A program made the translations under genes and the position numbers. A stretch of DNA of 64,000 nucleotides, taken from positions 1 to 64,000 of the forward strand of contig NEWS02000001.1 in NCBI GenBank assembly GCA_002869845.2, given 5' to 3'. Below, piece by piece: positions 25,745-35,313 of the stretch. Under the pieces are notes generated by a model. The model had not been told where the DNA came from. It made no database searches and saw only the letters and a program-made list of their open reading frames with translations. Position 1 is the stretch's first letter, and each line of letters opens with the position of its first letter. This DNA comes from Nitrospira sp. CG24B. GTDB taxonomy: Bacteria; Nitrospirota; Nitrospiria; Nitrospirales; Nitrospiraceae.

Positions 25745-26962
25745 CTATGCCAAGTCGAGATCAAAGGCCGAGTGGAGCGAGCGCATGGCCAATTCGAGAT
25801 ATTTCTCGTCGATGACGCAGGAGATTTTTATTTCGGATGTGCTGATCATCATGATATTGACGCCTTCTCGGGACAACACCTCGAACATCTTCGCCGCCAC
25901 GCCGGAGTGCGATCGCATCCCCACCCCAATCAACGAGACTTTGGCGATGGCTTCAGTCACTGAGACAGACTTGGCCTCGATATCCTTGGCGACGGCCTGA
26001 ATAAGCGGTACGGCCTTCTTGAGGTCGGCGCGAGGGACGGTAAAGGAGAGGTCCGTCAAGGCCGCCTGGCTGATGTTCTGAATGATCATGTCGACATTGA
26101 TGTGCGCATCTGCGACGGGTCCGAAAATTCTGGCCGCGATCCCCGGTTTGTCCGGCACCCCAATGATAGTAATTTTCGCTTGATTACGATCTCCGGTGAC
26201 TCCAGCGATCGCTGCCGCTTCCATGTCCGTATCTTCCTTCGTCACAAGCGTGCCCTTCCCTTCTTTAAAGCTGGAATTGACTTCCACTGGGACATTGAAT
26301 TTGGCCGCAAACTCGACCGATCTTGTTTGGAGCACTTTTGCGCCGAGGCTCGCCATCTCAAGCATTTCTTCATAGGCAATCCGATCGATCCGCCTCGCTG
26401 CCGGCACGATATTGGGATCCGCCGTGTACACTCCATCGACGTCGGTGAAGATGACGCAGCGATCCGCCTTTAAAGCCGCCGCCAGTGCCACGGCGGAGAG
26501 ATCGGACCCTCCACGACCGAGTGTGGTCACATCAGATTGCTCATTGATTCCTTGGAACCCAGCCACAACGGGAACGACCCCTTGTTCCAGGGCCTCGCGG
26601 ATGCGGTCCGCCGTCACACGCGCAATTCTCGCCTTGGTATGGGCGCTGTCCGTGATGATGCCGACCTGTCGACCGGTAAAGGACCGGGCATTAATCCCTC
26701 GCCCACGCAACTCCATCGCGAGAAGCGCGATGGTGACTCGTTCCCCCGTTGAGAGCAGCATATCCATCTCACGTTCATCGGGGGTAGCCGTTACGTCGTG
26801 TGCCAGCTTGAGCAATCGATCTGTTTCACCACTCATGGCTGAGAGCACGACTACGATGCGATTCCCAGCCTGTTGCGTGTGAGCAACACGGTCGGCAACA
26901 CGGTGGATCCGTTCGATCGTACCGACCGACGTTCCACCGTATTTTTGGACGATCAACGCCAC
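25745..26962 (-). CDS. lysC: Aspartate kinase
   Basis: Phosphorylates aspartate, the entry step to Lys, Thr and Met. The 405-residue protein starts with a GTG and has KYGGTS at the N terminus, the [13 protein letters not shown] kinase region, and two C-terminal ACT domains ([39 protein letters not shown]) that mediate feedback control. It is a monofunctional enzyme; the dehydrogenase is the separate hom gene upstream. It begins five bases after the stop of the ApgM-like gene, in one run hom-thrC-apgM-lysC. Confidence 0.96.
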   Translation of the reverse strand: MALIVQKYGGTSVGTIERIHRVADRVAHTQQAGNRIVVVLSAMSGETDRLLKLAHDVTATPDEREMDMLLSTGERVTIALLAMELRGRGINARSFTGRQVGIITDSAHTKARIARVTADRIREALEQGVVPVVAGFQGINEQSDVTTLGRGGSDLSAVALAAALKADRCVIFTDVDGVYTADPNIVPAARRIDRIAYEEMLEMASLGAKVLQTRSVEFAAKFNVPVEVNSSFKEGKGTLVTKEDTDMEAAAIAGVTGDRNQAKITIIGVPDKPGIAARIFGPVADAHINVDMIIQNISQAALTDLSFTVPRADLKKAVPLIQAVAKDIEAKSVSVTEAIAKVSLIGVGMRSHSGVAAKMFEVLSREGVNIMMISTSEIKISCVIDEKYLELAMRSLHSAFDLDLA

Positions 26963-26967
26963 AACGG

Positions 26968-28176
26968 TCAGCTCTTTGAGAAGAACTTCATGACAAACTT
27001 CGTGGCATCGCGGGTAGGCATGTTCGCTGCGAGAGCATCCGCCTCAGTGAACCGGCGACCGACCGTCTCGGATCCCTTTCCGCCTCCTTCACCAAACGCA
27101 TAGAACGCCGGGCCCTCAATTCCTGCGGTGTGATCGCAAATCACAAGGAAACGATAGGGACCTAGTTTGGACAAGCCTTCGAATAACGGACCGACGAGAT
27201 GGCGATCAAACTCTTCGATCCCCTGAACTTTGGCTTTGATATCAGTGCCGTGGATCACCTCATCCGCCAACTTGGCATGCACATACACAAAATCTCTCTT
27301 GGCAAGTTCCGCCAAGGCGACGGTCGCCTTAGTATGGAGATCGCCGCCGGCCATCCGATCGGGATCCACAGCATCCAGGCCTGCACAGATCCCGACACCA
27401 CGATGCACGTCGTTGGTCGCCACGACCGCTCCCGTAACCTGGTATTTCTCAACCAGACTCGGCCATGTGACCGCTCGCCCCTCGCCCCAGAGCCAGATAC
27501 AATTCGCCGGTTTCTTCCCCGCAGCGACCCGTTCCTCATTGAGAGGATGATCGCGCAAGATGAAATAGGCCGCATCCATCAACTGGCGGAGAATATCGGC
27601 TCCATCGCCTTTCGGTAAGGCCTCTGCGATGGATTGACCAAGGATCGTCTGCGGATCGGTGCAGATGGCTCGCGGGTTCCCCTTCACCCATACCATCAGG
27701 TGGCGGTGACCCGCCCCCGGATAGAATTGGATGGTCTCCGAGCCGAGCTGCTCATTGATCGCCTCGATCAATTCGCGGGCCTCTTCGGTCTCGATCAGCC
27801 CGGCCGTTGCGTCGTCCAGGATGACGTGCTGGCCCAACTTTTTGATCTCACCACCCTTCCCGCTCTCCGGCATCACGGTGACCATCGTGCAGCGGAACAC
27901 GACGTCCTGTTCCGTCCCGGACACACCTAAACTTGCCGCTTCAAGCGGTCCAGGGCCCGGATAAAACTTCTTGGGATCGTACCCAAGGATTGCGGTGCCG
28001 ACCAATCCGCCGCCATGATGCACCCCATCGGCGGGAATCATCAGCTGACCCAGCTCTCCGCTCTGCGCTAGACGATCGAGATGAGGCGTCGCCGCCGCTT
28101 GGAGCGGCGTCCGACCGCCCAGTTCATCTTGTGGGTGATGAGCCATTCCACCGGCATGCACAATCACATATTTCAT
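26968..28176 (-). CDS. ApgM-like protein, putative alternative homoserine kinase
   Basis: A 402-residue member of the alkaline-phosphatase-fold cofactor-independent phosphoglycerate mutase family (archaeal ApgM type). [45 protein letters not shown] and [15 protein letters not shown] identify the subgroup named proposed homoserine kinase (TIGR02535, from memory). It lies between lysC and thrC, with no thrB in the window, which supports that role. Oddly, the catalytic Ser-Asp expected before GYDP is Gly56-Gly57, the metal Asp near residue 9 is Gly, and the late His motif (THT) is missing, while Asp305, His309, Asp348 and His349 remain. It is therefore unlikely to be a glycolytic mutase; it may be a diverged kinase or a non-catalytic protein. 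The ATG at 28176 is preferred over a GTG at 28185. Confidence 0.72.
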   Translation of the reverse strand: MKYVIVHAGGMAHHPQDELGGRTPLQAAATPHLDRLAQSGELGQLMIPADGVHHGGGLVGTAILGYDPKKFYPGPGPLEAASLGVSGTEQDVVFRCTMVTVMPESGKGGEIKKLGQHVILDDATAGLIETEEARELIEAINEQLGSETIQFYPGAGHRHLMVWVKGNPRAICTDPQTILGQSIAEALPKGDGADILRQLMDAAYFILRDHPLNEERVAAGKKPANCIWLWGEGRAVTWPSLVEKYQVTGAVVATNDVHRGVGICAGLDAVDPDRMAGGDLHTKATVALAELAKRDFVYVHAKLADEVIHGTDIKAKVQGIEEFDRHLVGPLFEGLSKLGPYRFLVICDHTAGIEGPAFYAFGEGGGKGSETVGRRFTEADALAANMPTRDATKFVMKFFSKS

Positions 28177-28192
28177 AAGATCCACACGTCTC

Positions 28193-29251
28193 TCAGACTT
28201 TCAACAGACGAGCCACGTCTTCGCGCGTCGCCTTGACCGTCTGCGGTTGTTTCGACACGCTGATTGCCGTATCGGCATCTTTCAACCCATGCCCCGTCAA
28301 CGTACATACGACTGTCTCTCCTTCTCGTAGCGCATTAGCTCGATGCAATTTGGCCACGCCGGCGACGGACGCCGCGGAAGCCGGTTCACAAAAGACCCCT
28401 TCGGTTGCCGCCACCATGGTGTAGGCCTGGAGGATTTCCTCATCTGTCACCAGATCGATCGCGCCCGCAGATTCCTCAACCGCCCTTACTGCTGAAGACC
28501 AGCTGGCGGGATTGCCGATTCGAATGGCCGTGGCAATGGTCTGTGGTTGCTCGACGACTCGGCCCAACACGATCGGAGCCGCACCAGCGGCTTGAAATCC
28601 CATCATGCGGGGCACCCTCGAAATCTGATTGGCCGCACGATATTCTTGGTACCCTTTCCAATAGGCGGTGATATTTCCGGCGTTTCCGACCGGCAACACA
28701 TGAAGCGTCGGAGCCTCGCCAAGTTGATCACACACCTCGAAGGCGGCGGTCTTCTGCCCGTCAATCCGGAACGGATTCACCGAGTTCACCAATTCGATGG
28801 GCAGTGTGGCCGAAAACTCCTTGACGAGCGTCAGGGCCTGGTCAAAGTTGCCTTCGATCTGGATCACCGTGGCCTGATGCATCATCGCCTGAGACAACTT
28901 GCCCATCGCGATCTTTCCGGCTGGAATCAATACGAAAACGGACAACCCTGCGCGCGCCCCATACGCGGCGGCTGAGGCGGAGGTATTGCCGGTCGACGCA
29001 CACATCACGGCCCGCACACCGCTTTCCACCGCCTTCGAGATGGCCAATGTCATGCCGCGATCCTTGAAGGACCCGGTTGGATTGGCCCCCTCGAACTTCA
29101 GATAAAGTTCGACCCCTGGCGCGATGGCCTGAGCTAATCTCGTGGCCCGAATCAGAGGGGTATTACCCTCTCCCAGGCTGATCACAGGAGTCTTCTCCGT
29201 CACGGGGAGGAATTTACGATACTCCTCAATCACACCACGCCAAGGGTTCAT
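28193..29251 (-). CDS. thrC: Threonine synthase
   Basis: PLP enzyme converting O-phosphohomoserine to threonine. The 352-residue protein is the short, bacterial/archaeal type: [28 protein letters not shown] with the PLP lysine, the [17 protein letters not shown] phosphate loop, and a C-terminal [11 protein letters not shown]. Its substrate needs a homoserine kinase, and the gene immediately downstream is the ApgM-like candidate. It starts three bases after the hom stop region (ATG at 29251) and so is co-translated with it. Confidence 0.96.
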   Translation of the reverse strand: MNPWRGVIEEYRKFLPVTEKTPVISLGEGNTPLIRATRLAQAIAPGVELYLKFEGANPTGSFKDRGMTLAISKAVESGVRAVMCASTGNTSASAAAYGARAGLSVFVLIPAGKIAMGKLSQAMMHQATVIQIEGNFDQALTLVKEFSATLPIELVNSVNPFRIDGQKTAAFEVCDQLGEAPTLHVLPVGNAGNITAYWKGYQEYRAANQISRVPRMMGFQAAGAAPIVLGRVVEQPQTIATAIRIGNPASWSSAVRAVEESAGAIDLVTDEEILQAYTMVAATEGVFCEPASAASVAGVAKLHRANALREGETVVCTLTGHGLKDADTAISVSKQPQTVKATREDVARLLKV

Positions 29252-29254
29252 CAC

Positions 29255-30568
29255 TTACTCATCCTTGCCTTCAATACGAATGAGCGTCGGCGGCTCGGAG
29301 ACAAACGCCTTCCGATTGATTTCACGCAACGCGGTCTGGACATCCCGCTCCTTCGCCACATGGGTCTTGATGACAATCGGCACGGTCTGTCCTTCGCGGC
29401 GCCCCTGTTGCACCATCGACGAAATGCTGATTCCACAGCGTCCCAACTCACCAGCGATCTGCGCCAACACGCCGGGTCGATCGACAACGGTAAACCTGAG
29501 GTAATAGAGTGAGCTGATCTCGTCCATCGATCTCAGCCGCAGCGGCCGTCGCTGATCTGGCTGAAACGACGCCACGGGCACGCGACCGGCGCTGCTTTTC
29601 AAAAGATTCCGTCCGATCGCAATCACGTCGCTGACCACCGCGCTCCCGGTCGGCATGGATCCGGCCCCCCGACCATAGAGGACGACGTCACCGACCGCAT
29701 CACCGACGAGCTGGATGGCATTGTACACATCCTCAACCTGGGCAATCGGAGACGCCGAGGGGAGCATCGTAGGATGAACCCGCGCCTCAATCTCTCCATC
29801 CACCAGTTTTGCGATACCGAGCAGCTTAATCGTGAAACCAAACTGCTTCGCGTAGGCGATATCGATTGGCGTGAGGTTGGTAATCCCTTCCGTATAGATG
29901 TCCTTGAAGTTGACCGGGGTCCCATAGGCAAGGTTGACGAGGATGGCCAGCTTGTGCGCCGAATCGATCCCGGCCACATCAAAGGTCGGATCAGCTTCGG
30001 CATACCCGGCTCGTTGTGCGTCCGTGAGCACGTCCTCGAAACTGTGCCCCTCACGGGTCATTCTCGACAAAATATAGTTGGACGTCCCGTTGATGATGCC
30101 GTAGATGGATTCGATCGTATTCCCGGCCAAGCCCTCCGTCAACGCACGAATAACGGGAATCCCGCCGCCGACGCTGGCTTCAAATCCTAGATCCACTCCT
30201 TTGCGCACGGCGGCGTCGAAGATTTCTTCTCCGTGAAGCGCCAGGAGCGCTTTGTTTGCCGTGACCACATGCTTCCCGGCCGCGATCGCATCCAGAATGA
30301 CGCGTTTAGCCGTATCGTATCCGCCGATGAGCTCAACGACGATATCGATGTCTGGAGCAGTCAGAACCTGTCTGCTGTCGGTCGTCAACACCCCGGCAGC
30401 CAAGGCGACGCCACGCTCCCTGACGACATCCAGATCTGCCACGCGAACAAGTTCAACCGGGACACCGACGCGCCGTGTAATGAGGGCGGCATTATCGAGA
30501 AGGATTTTGGCGACTCCGGTGCCGACCGTACCGAACCCTACAATCCCGATTCCGATACGCGATCTCAT
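29255..30568 (-). CDS. hom: Homoserine dehydrogenase
   Basis: Reduces aspartate semialdehyde to homoserine. The 437 residues contain an N-terminal Rossmann fold ([15 protein letters not shown]), the catalytic/substrate segment [10 protein letters not shown] with [22 protein letters not shown], and a C-terminal ACT domain ([20 protein letters not shown]) for allosteric control. The ATG overlaps the stop of the aminotransferase gene by four bases. It is the second gene of a group alaC-hom-thrC-apgM-lysC. Confidence 0.97.
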   Translation of the reverse strand: MRSRIGIGIVGFGTVGTGVAKILLDNAALITRRVGVPVELVRVADLDVVRERGVALAAGVLTTDSRQVLTAPDIDIVVELIGGYDTAKRVILDAIAAGKHVVTANKALLALHGEEIFDAAVRKGVDLGFEASVGGGIPVIRALTEGLAGNTIESIYGIINGTSNYILSRMTREGHSFEDVLTDAQRAGYAEADPTFDVAGIDSAHKLAILVNLAYGTPVNFKDIYTEGITNLTPIDIAYAKQFGFTIKLLGIAKLVDGEIEARVHPTMLPSASPIAQVEDVYNAIQLVGDAVGDVVLYGRGAGSMPTGSAVVSDVIAIGRNLLKSSAGRVPVASFQPDQRRPLRLRSMDEISSLYYLRFTVVDRPGVLAQIAGELGRCGISISSMVQQGRREGQTVPIVIKTHVAKERDVQTALREINRKAFVSEPPTLIRIEGKDE

Positions 30569-31761
30569 TCCTCATCCCCATCGAACTTGAGGGCTTTCCG
30601 GATTCCTCTGACGGCCTGCCTGGTACGATGTTCGTTTTCTACCAGCCCAAACCGCACGTATTCATCACCGCCTTCACCGAATCCGATCCCCGGAGAAACG
30701 GCTACTTTGGCCTCTTTGAGTAAGAGCTTTGAAAACTCCAAGGATCCCATGTGGCGATAGGGCACAGGGATACGTGCCCACACAAACATCGTGGCCAGGG
30801 GCTTTGCGACTTGCCAGCCGATCCGATTCAGCCCGCCCACGAGGACATCCCTGCGCTTCTGGTACCGCAACACTGTCTCCTTGACACAGTCCTGAGGGCC
30901 ATTCAAGGCAATCACGCTGGCGATCTGAATAGGTTGAAAAATACCATAGTCCAGATAACTTTTAATTTTCGCCAACGCTCCGACGACCTCTCGATTACCC
31001 ACACAAAATCCGACTCGCCAGCCTGGCATACTGTACGCCTTCGATAACGTGTAGAACTCTACGCCACAATCTTTTGCTCCTGGGACCTGCAGAAAACTTG
31101 GAGCTTTATACCCATCGAACACCAAATCGGCATAGGCAAGGTCGTGGATGACAATGACGTTGTGCGCCTTGGCGAACGCCACGATCTTCTTAAAGAACCC
31201 CAAATCCACAACGGCTGTCGTAGGATTGTGGGGGAAATTGATGACGAGAATCTTCGGTCTCGGGAAAGTCTGCCGATAGACGCGCGTCAGATCTTCGAAA
31301 AAATCGCTATCCTGACGGAGTTCGATACCGCGGACCTCACCACCCGCAATGATGAAGCTGTACATGTGGATGGGATACGTCGGCGTCGGGGTCAGGACCA
31401 CATCGCCCGGGCCGATCAAGGCCAAGGCCAGGTGGGCGAGACCTTCTTTTGATCCGATGGTGACAATCGCTTCAGTCTCCGGATCCAGCTCAACAGCGTA
31501 GTTTCGCTTGTACCACCCACAGATCGCATGCCGTAGTTTCGTGATGCCGCGCGAGGCCGAGTACCGATGATTCTTTCCTTTACGGGTGGCCTCGATCATC
31601 TTCTCGACGATATGAGGCGGAGTCGGTTGATCGGGATTTCCCATCCCAAAATCAATAATGTCGTGCCCACGTTGGCGAGCCTCAAGCTTGAGTGATTGAA
31701 CTTGCGCGAACACGTACGGCGGGAGTCGCTTGATCCGATAAAAACCTTCGCCCAACCCCAT
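30565..31761 (-). CDS. alaC: Class I aminotransferase, AlaC-like
   Basis: A 398-residue PLP aminotransferase. [47 protein letters not shown] and the PLP-lysine motif [16 protein letters not shown] match the AlaC (glutamate-pyruvate transaminase) branch; some relatives act as LL-diaminopimelate or aspartate aminotransferases. The ATG at 31761 has AAGGAAG upstream and fits family N termini ([18 protein letters not shown]); the longer frame to 31803 is not supported. It heads the threonine gene group and overlaps hom by four bases. Substrate is inferred from family only. Confidence 0.87.
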   Translation of the reverse strand: MGLGEGFYRIKRLPPYVFAQVQSLKLEARQRGHDIIDFGMGNPDQPTPPHIVEKMIEATRKGKNHRYSASRGITKLRHAICGWYKRNYAVELDPETEAIVTIGSKEGLAHLALALIGPGDVVLTPTPTYPIHMYSFIIAGGEVRGIELRQDSDFFEDLTRVYRQTFPRPKILVINFPHNPTTAVVDLGFFKKIVAFAKAHNVIVIHDLAYADLVFDGYKAPSFLQVPGAKDCGVEFYTLSKAYSMPGWRVGFCVGNREVVGALAKIKSYLDYGIFQPIQIASVIALNGPQDCVKETVLRYQKRRDVLVGGLNRIGWQVAKPLATMFVWARIPVPYRHMGSLEFSKLLLKEAKVAVSPGIGFGEGGDEYVRFGLVENEHRTRQAVRGIRKALKFDGDEE

Positions 31762-32057
31762 GAACTTCCTTTTGACTGCTATTAAATATTTCTCAAAACT
31801 CACTCATCCCGTCAAACTGAGTGAAGGGATCCTGAAGGGCCCTATTCTAATGGAGGGCTTTGGTCGAGTCAATTTACTCAATTTTCTATAGGGTTCTGAA
31901 GTTGTCAGATGCGGCTACTCCTCAATCCGGTTCTTCACTGATCTATGAACCCGTTCTTGCCCCCTCTCGTTCCTTTCTGCTACTACTATCGCTGGATTGA
32001 TGGCTCCAGCCTGTCTCACGCACGTGTTCTCCGGCTGAGTGGATGTAGGGAGGGGAG

Positions 32058-32771
32058 ATGGCCCGGCTTGGTGTGAATATCGACCATGTGGCGACGTTGC
32101 GACAAGCACGTGGAGGAACCGATCCAGATCCCTTGGCAGCTGCGGTGCTTGTCGAGCTGGCAGGAGCAGACGGCCTGGTCGTTCACCTGCGGGAAGACCG
32201 GCGCCATATCCAAGATCGAGATCTTCAACTCCTTCGTGAAATAACCCGCACCAAGCTCGACCTTGAAATGGCGGCCGACGCAGAAATGGCGAAGATCGCT
32301 CTGACCATCAAGCCCGACCTGGTCACGTTGGTACCAGAAAAGCGACAGGAACTTACCACTGAAGGAGGCCTGGATATCGCCGGGCACCGTGACCGAATTC
32401 AAAGCATTGTAACTCTGTTACATAACGGTGGGATTCCCGTCAGTGTCTTTGTTGAGCCCGATTTGAATCAGATCAGGGCTGCGCACAAGGTTGCGGCTGA
32501 TTTCGTGGAGTTGCATACCGGTCGGTACGCGAATGCCACCCGCTCTAAAGAAGCCGATGCGGAATTCGAAGCCATTACCCACGCCGCCAAGCTGGCCTAC
32601 AAGCTTGGGATCGGCGTCAATGCCGGGCATGGGCTGAATTACCGCAACGTCAAACGCTTGACGCATATTCCTGAAATCGTCGAGTACAACATCGGACACA
32701 GTATCATCGCACGGGCGGTCCTCGTTGGTCTCGTAGAAGCCGTGAAAGAAATGAAGGCCCTACTCAGTTGA
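32058..32771 (+). CDS. pdxJ: Pyridoxine 5'-phosphate synthase
   Basis: Condenses 1-deoxyxylulose 5-phosphate and 3-amino-2-oxopropyl phosphate in the DXP-dependent vitamin B6 pathway. The 237-residue TIM barrel shows [42 protein letters not shown] and [14 protein letters not shown], all family signatures. A GGGAGGGGAG run precedes the ATG. It diverges from alaC across about 255 bases, in which I see no further gene, and is followed after 50 bases by nnr, matching the frequent pdxJ-nnr (or acpS) order. Confidence 0.97.
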   Translation: MARLGVNIDHVATLRQARGGTDPDPLAAAVLVELAGADGLVVHLREDRRHIQDRDLQLLREITRTKLDLEMAADAEMAKIALTIKPDLVTLVPEKRQELTTEGGLDIAGHRDRIQSIVTLLHNGGIPVSVFVEPDLNQIRAAHKVAADFVELHTGRYANATRSKEADAEFEAITHAAKLAYKLGIGVNAGHGLNYRNVKRLTHIPEIVEYNIGHSIIARAVLVGLVEAVKEMKALLS

Positions 32772-32821
32772 TGTGAGATCGTCGGCCTGCTGTGTCCGCC
32801 CGTTCTTCTCGTTAGTTCACC

Positions 32822-34420
32822 ATGACCAAGATTATTACCGCTGCACAGATGCAGGCACTCGACCGCCGGACGATCTTCGAGGCCCGTATCCCTGCGACCA
32901 CATTGATGGAGCGCGCCGGCTCGGGTGTTGTCTCTTGCCTTGAGCAACGGTTGGGGCCCGTACGGGGCAAGAGAATCACCGTGGTGTGCGGCAAAGGCAA
33001 CAATGGGGGGGATGGATTCGTGGTTGCGCGCCTCCTCCGTCGACGCCATGCAAACGTGCGCGTTCTCGTCATGACGCCCACGTCCGAACTGGGCCGTGAT
33101 GCTGCCACCATGTATAAGCAATTCGTTCGTGGCGCAGGGAAGTCCTCCGTCTACCTCTATGCGTCCAAGGCCCAGGCGCAGGCACTTCTACAAGATAGTG
33201 ATATCCTCATCGATGCCCTCCTCGGAACAGGACTCTCAGCCACTGTCACCGGGCGCTATGCCGAAGCCATTGACAGCATCAATGAAACCGGTCGTCCCGT
33301 GGTGGCTGTTGATCTTCCATCGGGCCTCCATGCTGATACTGGAACAATCCTTGGCCGAGCTATTCGTGCCTCCTTCACCGTGACCTTTGGGCTACCGAAG
33401 TTAGGCCTCTATCAGAATGATGGGATCGACCTCGCTGGAGAGGTGGCGCTCGTCGACATCGGAATTCCGCCGGCCTACATCGACGCGGTCCAGAGCCGAA
33501 CGACCTTGCTGACACCGCACGTGGTGCGCACATACCTGCCGAAACGGCAGCCATCGAGTCATAAAGGAACATTCGGCCATGCCGGTATCATCGCAGGATC
33601 CGTTGGAAAAACCGGTGCAGCCGCCATGGCTGCTCAGGCGGCCCTGCGTGTCGGTGCGGGCCTCGTGACTGTCGCGATCCCTACAAGTGTCAACGATGTA
33701 TTGGAAGCAAAGTTACTGGAAGCGATGACGATTCCGATGCCTGAAACGAAAGCGCGCACCTTAGCGCGAACTGCATTCGATCGGCTCGTCGGCTTCATGG
33801 AGGCGAGAACTGCTATCGCTATCGGTCCAGGTCTCTCAACTCATCCTGAAACGGTGGAACTGGTTCGGGCCTTGACGAAACAGCTGGACCGACCGGCTGT
33901 GTTGGATGCGGACGCCCTGAATGCGTTGACGGGACGGACTGCCCTTCTGGCGGCTTGCAAAACACCGCCAATCATCACTCCTCATCCTGGAGAAATGGCA
34001 CGACTAGAGGCTGACGCCACGCCTCAGACCGTCAATAGCGATCGGATCGGTACTGCCACCCGCTTCGCACGGGAACGGGGACTGTTCGTCGTTCTGAAAG
34101 GGGCTCGGACCGTCGTCGCCAGACCTGATGGAGTCGTCGCTATTTGCCCGACGGGTAATCCTGGCATGGCGACTGCTGGAACAGGCGATGTATTGACCGG
34201 CATGATCGTGGGACTCTTGGCCCAAGGCGTATCCTCCTGGGAAGCGGCCTGTGCCGCCACCTACCTGCATGGTGTTGCCGGGGATTTGGCTTCAGCGAGA
34301 AAGGGACAGGCTGGTTTGATCTCGAGCGATGTCATCGAGGAAATTCCCTGTGCCCTTAAGCTTATGCATCAGGCTCCATCAAACGACGCCAATGAGAAAA
34401 TGCGGAACGATCCCATGTGA
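32822..34420 (+). CDS. nnr: Bifunctional NAD(P)H-hydrate epimerase / ADP-dependent NAD(P)H-hydrate dehydratase
   Basis: Repairs damaged NAD(P)H. Residues 1-215 form the YjeF_N epimerase ([24 protein letters not shown]) and residues 230-520 the ribokinase-like dehydratase ([49 protein letters not shown]). The 532-residue fusion is the standard bacterial form. The next gene, tsaE, starts ten bases after the stop; nnr-tsaE adjacency is widely conserved. Confidence 0.96.
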   Translation: MTKIITAAQMQALDRRTIFEARIPATTLMERAGSGVVSCLEQRLGPVRGKRITVVCGKGNNGGDGFVVARLLRRRHANVRVLVMTPTSELGRDAATMYKQFVRGAGKSSVYLYASKAQAQALLQDSDILIDALLGTGLSATVTGRYAEAIDSINETGRPVVAVDLPSGLHADTGTILGRAIRASFTVTFGLPKLGLYQNDGIDLAGEVALVDIGIPPAYIDAVQSRTTLLTPHVVRTYLPKRQPSSHKGTFGHAGIIAGSVGKTGAAAMAAQAALRVGAGLVTVAIPTSVNDVLEAKLLEAMTIPMPETKARTLARTAFDRLVGFMEARTAIAIGPGLSTHPETVELVRALTKQLDRPAVLDADALNALTGRTALLAACKTPPIITPHPGEMARLEADATPQTVNSDRIGTATRFARERGLFVVLKGARTVVARPDGVVAICPTGNPGMATAGTGDVLTGMIVGLLAQGVSSWEAACAATYLHGVAGDLASARKGQAGLISSDVIEEIPCALKLMHQAPSNDANEKMRNDPM

Positions 34421-34429
34421 GGACGTCCC

Positions 34430-34972
34430 ATGGCTACATCTGTCAGCTCTCTAGACCTTCTCCTCTCATCTCCTGGCAAGACAGAATCGTTCGGAAACGC
34501 TATTGGCCAGGTGCTTCGTGGAGGTGAGGTACTTGCCTTGATCGGTGAATTGGGAGCTGGTAAGACAGCACTGGTCCGCGGGGTCGTGGCTGGCCTCGGC
34601 GTCCCAGCTGCTTCTGTCACGAGTCCGACGTTCGTGCTGGTCCATGAATACCAAGGGAGGCTTCCGGTCATTCATATCGATCTATACCGATTGCAGAAGC
34701 CAGAAGAAGCCGAATCGATTGGACTGTCCGATTACCTTGCGGATGACGTGGCCGTCGCCATTGAGTGGGCAGATCGGTTTCCCCAGCTTCTTCCGGAGGA
34801 CCGACTTGAAGTGAGGCTCGCCCATCGAACCAGGATGACCAGAAGAGCTTTGTTGGAAGCACGCGGTTCACGCTCTCGCTCACTTCTCGCTCGCATCAAG
34901 AAGATTTTGCGTCGAAGCCCTCGATCATCTCAGTCTATCCTGCAACCAGACAGAAAGACTTCGCCGCGATGA
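34430..34972 (+). CDS. tsaE: tRNA threonylcarbamoyladenosine biosynthesis ATPase TsaE
   Basis: ATPase that drives the TsaBD cycle for t6A37 in ANN-decoding tRNAs. Walker [24 protein letters not shown] and the IDLYRL / AIEWADRF motifs are present. At 180 residues it is 20-30 longer than usual because of a basic, Ser-rich tail after about residue 145. GAGGACGTCCC precedes the ATG; the stop overlaps the next start by four bases (ATGA). Placed between nnr and lapA in a plus-strand run. Confidence 0.95.
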   Translation: MATSVSSLDLLLSSPGKTESFGNAIGQVLRGGEVLALIGELGAGKTALVRGVVAGLGVPAASVTSPTFVLVHEYQGRLPVIHIDLYRLQKPEEAESIGLSDYLADDVAVAIEWADRFPQLLPEDRLEVRLAHRTRMTRRALLEARGSRSRSLLARIKKILRRSPRSSQSILQPDRKTSPR

Positions 34973-35313
34973 CTCGACTGATTCTGATTGGCATTCTTGT
35001 GCTTCTTTCGTTGGCGTTCTTCCTTCAAAACCAAGAACAGGAAGTCACGCTCCGCTATTTCTTTGGATTACTTGAAGCCTCAACTCCTATTTACAAGCCC
35101 ATTATGGCTGGATTTCTCATCGGCCTTTTAGTCGCAGCCATCTTGTTGTTTCCACCCTGGATCCGTGGGCGTATCGATCTTCGACGTAAGACGAAGGCCT
35201 TACAGGAAGCTGAATCGAACTTAGAGCGACTTCGGCAGTCTCTTGAGAAGATATCTGGACGCACCCACGCTCCCACACCGATGGAGTCTTCGAGAGACTT
35301 TACTGATGAGTGA
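34969..35313 (+). CDS. LapA-domain (DUF1049) membrane protein
   Basis: A 114-residue inner-membrane protein with two hydrophobic helices (LILIGILVLLSLAFFLQNQE and IMAGFLIGLLVAAILLF) and a cytoplasmic coiled coil (RRKTKALQEAESNLERLRQSL). This is the LapA/YciS architecture, associated elsewhere with envelope or lipopolysaccharide assembly. FLQNQEQEVTLRYF is the family signature. Its start overlaps tsaE and its 3' end overlaps the mutS start by eight bases. Confidence 0.85.
   Translation: MTRLILIGILVLLSLAFFLQNQEQEVTLRYFFGLLEASTPIYKPIMAGFLIGLLVAAILLFPPWIRGRIDLRRKTKALQEAESNLERLRQSLEKISGRTHAPTPMESSRDFTDE

Noticed and set aside
26968..28176. Annotation as a glycolytic 2,3-bisphosphoglycerate-independent phosphoglycerate mutase
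   Set aside because: The catalytic Ser and several metal ligands are replaced, and the context is threonine synthesis; the family name would mislead.
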